Part shown: positions 6,856 through 11,562 of the stretch, piece after piece | Layout of the letters: the number at the start of each line of letters is the position of its first letter | Position numbering within the stretch: position 1 is the first letter of the stretch | From: Solirubrobacteraceae bacterium | Lineage (GTDB): Bacteria > Actinomycetota > Thermoleophilia > Solirubrobacterales > Solirubrobacteraceae | DNA: 11,562 nucleotides | NCBI GenBank assembly: GCA_019683665.1 | Contig: JADGIB010000096.1 | Span: 1 to 11,562 of the forward strand | Direction: 5' to 3' | Translations under genes and position numbers: made by a program | The notes under the pieces: model-generated | What the model was told of the DNA's origin: nothing | What the model saw: only the letters and a program-made list of their open reading frames with translations | Database searches by the model: none

Positions 6856-7094
6856 AGGCCGAGCTCGAGCTGCTGCTCCGTCGGCGCGAGCGTCGGCTCG
6901 CCCTCCTGCGGGCGCCCGCGCCGGGCCCAGTGGCCGATGACCTCGCGCGCGCCGCAGCGCCGGTACGTGATCCGCCTGTCGATCGGCTCGACCCCGAGGC
7001 CGTGCGGCTCGATGTGGGTGACGAGCGCGTGGAACACGCGGCCCTTGCGGTTCACGAGGACGATGTCGCCGACGAGGACGTTGGCCAGCCGCAC
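6852..7094 (-). CDS. Small beta-rich protein with C-terminal sliding-clamp motif, SNF2 partner
   Basis: An 80-residue protein, family not recognised. Residues about 3-58 look like a small beta-barrel of SH3/KOW kind: short alternating strands VGDIVLVN (8-15), RVFHALVTHIEP (19-30), LGVEPI (33-38) and RRITYRR (40-46), with many basic residues. Residues 59-73 are Pro/Glu-rich and probably flexible. The last six residues, QLELGL (75-80), match the QLxLxL beta-clamp (DnaN) binding hexapeptide and differ at one position from the QLVLGL tail of E. coli DNA polymerase IV. The stop overlaps the helicase GTG (GTGA). I infer an adaptor that tethers the helicase to the replication clamp; this is not shown. 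The start is GTG with a TANNNT element 7 bases upstream and no Shine-Dalgarno. High G/C at third positions and tight coupling support a real gene. Confidence 0.85.
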   Translation of the reverse strand: MRLANVLVGDIVLVNRKGRVFHALVTHIEPHGLGVEPIDRRITYRRCGAREVIGHWARRGRPQEGEPTLAPTEQQLELGL

Positions 7095-7107
7095 CCCGGG
7101 AAGGGTA
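7095..7107 (-). promoter_or_regulatory. Leaderless-type promoter (-10 TACCCT) of the SNF2 pair
   Basis: On the minus strand TACCCT (7107 to 7102) is followed by 7 bases and the GTG start at 7094. No -35 or Shine-Dalgarno is evident. It lies in the 37-base gap after the phosphodiesterase stop, so the helicase pair can have its own transcript even if it is also read through from upstream. A 5-bp CGGGG/CCCCG inverted repeat (7111-7115 and 7125-7129) in the same gap could end the upstream transcript weakly. Confidence 0.45.
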
Positions 7108-7131
7108 GGCCGGGGCCCGGCGGTCCCCGCG

Positions 7132-9168
7132 TCAGGCCGGGGGCGCGCCGCCGGCGCGGAACGCCTCGTGGCCGAGGTCGGCCAGCCAGCGGCGCATCCA
7201 GCGGTGCATCGCCTCGGCCCCGACGACCGGCTCGCCGGGCAGCGCCCACGTCGCGGGGACGAGCGCGAACGGCTCGCACTGCGAGCCGCCCAGGCCGCCG
7301 TGGGAGCCGACGAGCTCCTCGAACGCGGCGACCTCGCCGGTCTCGGGCCAGTAGCGGCTGTTGACGAGGAGGTCGGGGCAGTGCGGGAACCGGTCGGTCC
7401 GGGCGACGTGGGCGGCGGCGTTCGGGCCGAACGGGGCGAGCGGGTCCTCGCCCTCGACGCGGCCGGCGTCGAGGAGGCGGGCCCCGCCGGGGCCGAGGAC
7501 GACCGCGCCGTCGGCGGCGCTGCGCACGAGCACGAACCCGATCCCGGGGTGGGTGCGCAGCGTCTCCAGCAGCGCCGGGTGGCGGGCCTCGATCGCCTCG
7601 CGCGTCGCGCGGCCCGGGATCCCGGGGAAGCTGATGAGGCCCAGGCACCCCGACGCCATCACGACGACCTCCGGGTCCTCGCCGTCGCGCGCGGCGGGCG
7701 CCGGGCGGTCGAGGCGCACCTCGCCCTCGACCCGGCGGCCGCGCGTCGCGGTGCGGACGGTCCGGGCGCCGAGGCCGCGCCCGCCCGCCGCCTCGGTCAG
7801 CGCGGCGCCGAGGGTGCCGAGCGCCTCGGCCTGGCCCGACCCGGAGGCGGCGACGCGGTCGGTCGCGCAGACCCGCCGCACGAGCGCCTCGAGCGTCTCG
7901 CCGTAGCGGTCGCGGAACGTCGCCCCCTGGGTCTGGCCGTGGTCGGAGAGGACGACGATCTCGTACGGGCGGCGGGCGAGCGCGGCGGCCGCCGCGATAC
8001 GGCGGATCTCGGCGTCGACGTCGCGCAGGACCGCGAGCGTGTCGGGCCGCTCGATCCCGGAGTGGTGGGCGACCTCGTCGTAGGCCAGGAACGTCGTGTA
8101 GACGACCGGCCGGCCCGCGTGCGCGTCGGCGACGACGGTCGCGACCTGCAGGTCGCGCTGGACGGCGGTCGCCCAGGCCCGCACCGGCGCGTAGCCGAGC
8201 GTGCGCCGGATCCGCGGCTGGACGTCGCGGCGGACCTGGAGGCGCGCGTGGACGAGCTCGCGGCCGATGTGGACGAGCGCGGCGAGGACGGTGCGGGCGA
8301 GGTTGTACGGGCTGGCGAAGTAGGCGCCGTAGTCCTCGCCGAGGCGCCCGCGCCCGCGCTCGAGCACCGTCGACATCGTCAGCAGCGAGTGCGGGGCGTC
8401 GCCGGAGAGGATGTTCGCGCGGCTGGCGCCGTCGGCGTGCAGCAGGCCGCGGCGGTCGCTGACGCGGCGCTCGATCTCGGCCGCGTCGCGCGGGTGGTTC
8501 GTCACGATCGCCCGGCCGCGCTCCTTCTCCCACCAGCGGAAGGCCGGGATGTCGTGGTTGCGGCCGTGCAGCAGCCCGGCCTGGCAGGCGCCGGTCTGCG
8601 ACGACCAGTCGGTCTCCCAGCGCAGGAGCCGGTGGCTGCCCTCCCGCACCCAGCGCGCGAGCGTCGGGGCGTTGCCGTCGCGCATCGCCCGCACGAGCAC
8701 CTCGTGGGCGAGCCCGTCGATCTCGAGGAACAGGACGCCCGGCACCTCGTCCTCGCCGCCCCCGGCGGCGCCGGCGCGGCGCCGGGCGCGGCGGACGAGG
8801 TGGCGGTGGACGCGCGGGTCGTCGTCGAGGGCCAGGATCGACGCGACGACCGTCGAGACCGCGGTCACGCCGACGGCGACGAGGACGCCCGACCACACGT
8901 CGCGGACCTCGACGCCCGGCACGACCCAGGCGGCGAGCACGACGACGACGCCGTTGAGGACGAGGACGGCGCCGCCGAGGGTGAGGACGGTGAGCGGGAG
9001 CGCGATCCGGATCGCCACCGGCCAGACGACGAGGTTCAGCAGCCCGCAGACCGCGGCCATCCCGAGCGCCGACCCGGCCCCGGAAATGGTGAATCCCGGC
9101 AGCACGCCGCCCATGAGCAGCAGGCCGAGCGCCGAGACGACGAGGGTGACGAGCGCGCGGGCGATCAC
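7132..9168 (-). CDS. Holin-4-like membrane domain fused to NPP-type phosphodiesterase
   Basis: A 678-residue fusion. Residues 1-115 hold about four hydrophobic segments (about 4-24, 33-55, 57-83, 92-113) with LNLVVWPVAIRIALPLTVLTLG (44-65), typical of the Phage_holin_4_2 family of bacterial membrane proteins. Residues about 143-670 are an alkaline-phosphatase-superfamily phosphodiesterase/nucleotide pyrophosphatase. Metal and catalytic residues are all present: Asp151 (FLEIDG), nucleophile Thr192 (SSQTGACQAG), Asp364 and His368 (AYDEVAHHSG), Asp409-His410 (LSDHGQ) and His623 (GSHGG). It probably hydrolyses a phosphodiester or pyrophosphate bond at the membrane; the substrate is unknown. The Arg/His-rich stretch 119-131 after the last membrane segment suggests that the catalytic part faces the cytoplasm. 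The GTG start overlaps the MBL stop (GTGA, 9165-9168), with a weak GAGG 10 bases upstream. I recall similar fusions from actinobacterial genomes, so the fusion itself is probably not an assembly error. Confidence 0.9.
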   Translation of the reverse strand: MIARALVTLVVSALGLLLMGGVLPGFTISGAGSALGMAAVCGLLNLVVWPVAIRIALPLTVLTLGGAVLVLNGVVVVLAAWVVPGVEVRDVWSGVLVAVGVTAVSTVVASILALDDDPRVHRHLVRRARRRAGAAGGGEDEVPGVLFLEIDGLAHEVLVRAMRDGNAPTLARWVREGSHRLLRWETDWSSQTGACQAGLLHGRNHDIPAFRWWEKERGRAIVTNHPRDAAEIERRVSDRRGLLHADGASRANILSGDAPHSLLTMSTVLERGRGRLGEDYGAYFASPYNLARTVLAALVHIGRELVHARLQVRRDVQPRIRRTLGYAPVRAWATAVQRDLQVATVVADAHAGRPVVYTTFLAYDEVAHHSGIERPDTLAVLRDVDAEIRRIAAAAALARRPYEIVVLSDHGQTQGATFRDRYGETLEALVRRVCATDRVAASGSGQAEALGTLGAALTEAAGGRGLGARTVRTATRGRRVEGEVRLDRPAPAARDGEDPEVVVMASGCLGLISFPGIPGRATREAIEARHPALLETLRTHPGIGFVLVRSAADGAVVLGPGGARLLDAGRVEGEDPLAPFGPNAAAHVARTDRFPHCPDLLVNSRYWPETGEVAAFEELVGSHGGLGGSQCEPFALVPATWALPGEPVVGAEAMHRWMRRWLADLGHEAFRAGGAPPA

Positions 9169-9911
9169 AGGTCGACCGCCTCGCCGGGCGCGAGCACCGC
9201 GACCCGCGTCTGCGGATGCCGCTCGGCCGCGGCGCGGACGAACGCGTCGACCGGGTCGCGCAGGACGTGCCCGCGGCGGCGCTCGACCCCGAGCGGCAGC
9301 AGCGTGCCCCAGTGGATCGGGACGGCCAGGCGCGGGCGCAGGAGCGCGACCGCGTCGGCCGCCTGGACCGGGTCCATGTGGCCGGGGCCCAGCGACGTCC
9401 CCCAGCCCCAGATCGGCAGCAGCGCCGCGTCGAGCGGCCCGAGGTCGGCCATCTGCGGGAACGCCTCGGTGTCGCCGGCGAAGTAGACGCGCCGCCCGCC
9501 GTGCTGGACGACGAACCCGAGCGCGCCCGACGCCGGCCCCAGCGGCGAGCGCCGCACCCGGTGGACGGCCGGGACCGCGACGACGCGGACCGGCCCGACC
9601 GCCGTCGTCTCGCCCGGCTCCAGCTCGCGCACCTCGGCGCCGGTGAGCCGCCGCAGCGTGCGGCCGACGCCGCGCGGGGCGACGACGAGCGGCGGCCGCG
9701 GCTGCAGCCTGCGCAGCGTCGGCAGGTCGAGGTGGTCGCGGTGGGCGTGGGAGAGCAGGACGGCGTCGACGTCGCGCGGCGCCGGGACCGCCGGGGCGTG
9801 GCGGCGCAGGTGCGCCACGCGCCGGCGCAGGACGGGATCCGTCAGCAGCCGCGCGCCGCCCACCTCGACCAGGACGGTGGCGTGCCCGAGCCAGGTGAGC
9901 CGGTCGATCAC
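9165..9911 (-). CDS. MBL-fold metallohydrolase (UlaG/NAPE-PLD-like)
   Basis: A cytosolic metallo-beta-lactamase-fold hydrolase of about 248 residues. Numbered from the upstream GTG at 9920, it shows LTWLGHATVLVEVGG (8-22) and LLTDPV (25-30), as in UlaG and NAPE-phospholipase-D-like proteins. It also has the metal motif SHAHRDH (57-63), metal-site residues Asp150 (FAGDTEAFPQ) and His203 (PIHWGT), and further His120 and His181. These support a two-metal phosphodiesterase or lactonase-like centre; the substrate is not readable. I prefer the GTG at 9909-9911 (codon 4 of the longer frame, beginning MIDRLTWLGHATV), because a TACAGT element sits 7 bases before it and overlaps the longer start codon. 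It is the first gene of a coupled pair with the phosphodiesterase fusion (4-base overlap), which suggests a shared membrane-lipid or phosphodiester task. Confidence 0.9.
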   Translation of the reverse strand: MIDRLTWLGHATVLVEVGGARLLTDPVLRRRVAHLRRHAPAVPAPRDVDAVLLSHAHRDHLDLPTLRRLQPRPPLVVAPRGVGRTLRRLTGAEVRELEPGETTAVGPVRVVAVPAVHRVRRSPLGPASGALGFVVQHGGRRVYFAGDTEAFPQMADLGPLDAALLPIWGWGTSLGPGHMDPVQAADAVALLRPRLAVPIHWGTLLPLGVERRRGHVLRDPVDAFVRAAAERHPQTRVAVLAPGEAVDL

Positions 9912-9924
9912 CCGCGGCACTGTA
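9912..9924 (-). promoter_or_regulatory. Leaderless-type promoter (-10 TACAGT) of the MBL/phosphodiesterase pair
   Basis: On the minus strand TACAGT (9924 to 9919) is followed by 7 bases and GTG at 9911, the pattern seen before other first genes here. The divergent membrane-protein gene starts at 9956, so both promoters must share the 44-base interval 9912-9955. On the + strand only an imperfect -10, GACGAT (9944-9949), is placed 6 bases before that GTG. Confidence 0.45.
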
Positions 9925-9955
9925 AGCCGTCCGGCGCGCCCGCGACGATCACGCC

Positions 9956-11056
9956 GTGTCCCTGTCCCGCCGCCGCCGGATCGCGGTCTGGTCCCTCGTC
10001 GTCGCCGGCGGGCTCGCCGCCGTCCTGGCCGTCTTCGCGATCTGGAGCGCCCGGCAGCTGCTCAACGAGCGCGAGTGGCGGGAGACGAGCGCGCGGCTCA
10101 TCGCCGACCCGGCGCTGCAGGAGGCGCTCGCCGCCTACCTCGTCGACGAGGTCTACCAGCACGCCGACGTCGCCGGCGCGCTCGAGGCCGCCCTCCCGCC
10201 CCGGCTGGACCGGATCGCCGGGCCGGCGGCCGGGGCGCTGCGCGAGCCGCTGACCGAGGGCGTGCGGCGGATCCTCGACGCCCCGGGCGTCCAGCGGCTC
10301 TGGGTCGAGGCGGCCGGGCGCGCCCACGACCGGTTCCTCGCCCTCGTCGAGGACCGCGGCACCGTCCTGCGCCGCGACGGCGGCGCCGTCGTGCTCGACC
10401 TGCGCCCGCTGCTGACCGCGGTCGCCGGCCGGCTCGGCCTCGAGATCGACGTCGAGCGGCTGCCGGACGGGGTGGGGCGGATCGTGATCATGGACGGCGA
10501 CCAGCTCGACGCCCTGCAGCGCGCCGTCCGGCTCCTGCGCGCGCTCGCCGTCGCGCTCCCGCTCGTCGCGCTCGCGCTCTTCGCCGCGGCGATCGCCCTC
10601 GCGCGCGGCCGCCGGCGCGAGACGCTGGCGGCGTGCGCGCTCGCCGTCGCCGTCGCCGCGATCCTCGTCCTGCTGCTGCGGTCGATCGTCGGCGACGCCG
10701 TCGTCGACGCCCTCGCGCAGACCGCGACCGCCCAGGGCGCCGCCGGCTCGGTGTGGGCGATCGGCACGTCGCTGCTGGCCCAGGTCGCGCGGACCGCGCT
10801 CGTGCTCGCGCTGCTCGTCGCGCTCGCCGCCTGGCTGGCCGGGCCCGCCGGCCCGGCGCGGCGCCTGCGCGCCTGGGCGCGCCCGGCGCTGAGCGGGCGG
10901 CCCGAGCTCGTCCACGGCGTCGCGCTCGCCGCGCTGCTGGGGCTGCTCGCGCTCGGGCTCGTCCCCGGCATCCGCACGTTCGCCGCCGCCGGGCTGCTCG
11001 TCGTTGTGGTCGTGGCCGGCGTCGAAATGGTGCGCCGCCAGGCCCTGCGCGAGTAG
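9956..11056 (+). CDS. Integral membrane protein with one large external domain
   Basis: A 366-residue protein, family not firmly recognised; similar uncharacterised membrane proteins are common in actinobacteria. The N-terminal SLSRRRR is followed by TM1 (about 9-30). A mostly helical soluble domain (31-192) contains an Asp-rich strand region, VVLDLRPLL (145-153) and RIVIMDGDQLDAL (175-187). Five further membrane segments follow: about 193-216, 223-243, 273-296, 318-337 and 341-357. Basic clusters at 217-221 (RGRRR), 302-315 and 360-365 put both termini inside and the 31-192 domain outside, consistent with the positive-inside rule. No catalytic motif is seen. GTG at 9956 has no Shine-Dalgarno and an imperfect -10 (GACGAT) 6 bases upstream. 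It is divergent from the MBL gene and followed after 10 bases by the acetoacetyl-CoA synthetase, whose promoter uses this gene's stop codon. Function unknown. Confidence 0.85.
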   Translation: MSLSRRRRIAVWSLVVAGGLAAVLAVFAIWSARQLLNEREWRETSARLIADPALQEALAAYLVDEVYQHADVAGALEAALPPRLDRIAGPAAGALREPLTEGVRRILDAPGVQRLWVEAAGRAHDRFLALVEDRGTVLRRDGGAVVLDLRPLLTAVAGRLGLEIDVERLPDGVGRIVIMDGDQLDALQRAVRLLRALAVALPLVALALFAAAIALARGRRRETLAACALAVAVAAILVLLLRSIVGDAVVDALAQTATAQGAAGSVWAIGTSLLAQVARTALVLALLVALAAWLAGPAGPARRLRAWARPALSGRPELVHGVALAALLGLLALGLVPGIRTFAAAGLLVVVVVAGVEMVRRQALRE

Positions 11057-11066
11057 GTTTGCCCGC
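11054..11066 (+). promoter_or_regulatory. Leaderless-type promoter (-10 TAGGTT) of acetoacetyl-CoA synthetase
   Basis: TAGGTT (11054-11059) fits TANNNT, includes the TAG stop of the membrane-protein gene, and is followed by 7 bases and the ATG at 11067. The flank 11001-11030 is less GC-rich than the rest of the window (GTT, GTG and GAA codons). No Shine-Dalgarno and no clear -35 are seen. Confidence 0.5.
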
Positions 11067-11562
11067 ATGTCCGCGAGCACGCCGCCGGTTCTGTGGGAGC
11101 CGACGCCGGAGCAGGTCGAGCGGGCGACGCTGACGCGCTACCGGCGATGGGTCGAGGCCCGCGAGGGCCGCCGCTTCGACACGTACGCCGACCTGTGGGC
11201 GTGGTCGGTCGAGGACGTCGCGCGCTTCTGGGCCTCGATCTGGGACTTCTTCGAGGTGCGGGCCTCGGCCCCGTACGAGCGGGTGCTCGGGCGGCGCGAG
11301 ATGCCCGGCGCCGAGTGGTTCCCCGGCGCGCGCCTGAACTACGCCGAGCACGTCTTCCGCGGCAAGGACGACGCGGCGGTCGCGCTCCTGCACGCCGGGG
11401 AGGGGCGGCCGCTGCACGCGATGACCTGGGGCGAGCTGCGGACGCTGACGGCGCGGATCGCCGCCGGGCTGCGGGCGCAGGGGGTGGGGCCCGGGGACCG
11501 GGTCGTCGCCTACCTGCCCAACGGGCCCGAGGCGATGGCCGCGGTCCTGGCGGCGGCCTCGA
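11067..11562 (+). CDS. Acetoacetyl-CoA synthetase, N-terminal part (runs off the window)
   Basis: An ATG start followed by 165 open codons to the window end. The N-terminus LWEPTPEQVERATLTRY (9-25), a WSVEDVARFWASIWDFF segment (about 48-64), and MPGAEWFPGARLNYAEHV (about 78-95) are the ACAS_N signature of the acetoacetyl-CoA synthetase branch of the ANL adenylating enzymes. The start of the AMP-binding domain follows: MTWGELRTLTARIAAGLRAQG, then GDRVVAYLPNGPEAMAAVLAA. The enzyme activates acetoacetate with ATP and CoA to acetoacetyl-CoA, for ketone-body or polyhydroxybutyrate use. The adenylation core, including the P-loop-like motif and the catalytic lysine, lies beyond the window, so activity cannot be judged. 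Acetyl-CoA synthetase is less likely because of the WFPGARLNYAE motif. The gene has its own leaderless-type promoter, 10 bases after the membrane-protein stop. Confidence 0.92.
   Translation, partial: MSASTPPVLWEPTPEQVERATLTRYRRWVEAREGRRFDTYADLWAWSVEDVARFWASIWDFFEVRASAPYERVLGRREMPGAEWFPGARLNYAEHVFRGKDDAAVALLHAGEGRPLHAMTWGELRTLTARIAAGLRAQGVGPGDRVVAYLPNGPEAMAAVLAAAS

Noticed and set aside
4699..7094. Known SNF2-containing anti-phage system such as DISARM
   Set aside because: No methyltransferase, DrmA/DrmB-like, nuclease or phospholipase-D gene accompanies the helicase. Its neighbours are signalling and hydrolase genes.
8829..9168. Prophage holin or lysis gene
   Set aside because: The holin name comes only from a family label for small bacterial membrane proteins. 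Here the domain is fused to a phosphodiesterase, and no other phage gene is present.
3235..9486. A 2083-codon open frame on the + strand
   Set aside because: It runs antisense to five well-supported genes, its translation is low-complexity Arg/Ala/Gly/Asp-rich with no domain, and long stop-free antisense frames are expected at this GC content.
1..11562. tRNA, rRNA, CRISPR array, insertion sequence or long direct repeats
   Set aside because: No cloverleaf-like or rRNA-like segment, no regularly spaced repeats and no transposase were seen on either strand by reading. Small RNAs in coding regions cannot be excluded.

Overview
The window is very GC-rich DNA (about three quarters G+C by eye) with dense genes, mostly GTG starts, strong G/C bias at third codon positions and almost no Shine-Dalgarno sequences in front of first genes. 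This fits a high-GC actinobacterium. The protein set (REC-SpoIIE phosphatase, CHASE3 kinase, SNF2 helicase, holin-fused phosphodiesterase, acetoacetyl-CoA synthetase) would suit a Thermoleophilia/Solirubrobacterales-like lineage, but that placement is a guess. Eleven genes are supported, two of them cut by the window ends. No RNA gene, insertion sequence, CRISPR array or prophage is visible.

Layout. Bases 1-27 match the Illumina Nextera Read-2 transposase adapter at 24 of 27 positions, so the left edge is probably a contig end carrying untrimmed adapter. Next to it is a truncated leftward gene for a probable winged-helix protein (28-324). It is divergent from a rightward low-specificity threonine aldolase (407-1444). 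From 1447 to about 9911 seven genes all read leftward. In transcription order they are: an MBL-fold hydrolase and a holin-like/phosphodiesterase fusion (overlapping by GTGA); an 80-residue protein and a HARP-like SNF2 helicase (overlapping by GTGA); and a REC-SpoIIE phosphatase, a CHASE3 histidine kinase and a single-domain response regulator (4-base gap, then ATGA overlap). A divergent rightward membrane protein (9956-11056) and the first 165 codons of an acetoacetyl-CoA synthetase (11067 to the end) follow.

How they work together. The three-gene signalling set looks like a branched phosphorelay in which one membrane kinase could feed both a lone receiver and a receiver-controlled PP2C phosphatase of the partner-switching type; the anti-sigma and anti-anti-sigma partners are not here. 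The MBL and phosphodiesterase genes look like a coupled envelope or phosphodiester module.

The most interesting unit is the SNF2 pair. The 80-residue protein ends exactly in QLELGL, which fits the bacterial beta-sliding-clamp binding hexapeptide and closely resembles the clamp-binding tail of DNA polymerase IV. It is translationally coupled to a helicase with a HARP-like N-terminus. I propose a clamp-tethered fork-remodelling module, in logic a two-gene analogue of eukaryotic ZRANB3 (HARP-like SNF2 plus PCNA-binding motif). A second pattern is that five of the seven genes that begin transcription units have a TANNNT hexamer 6-8 bases before a GTG/ATG start, as expected for leaderless transcripts. 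This also argues for moving the MBL gene start three codons downstream.
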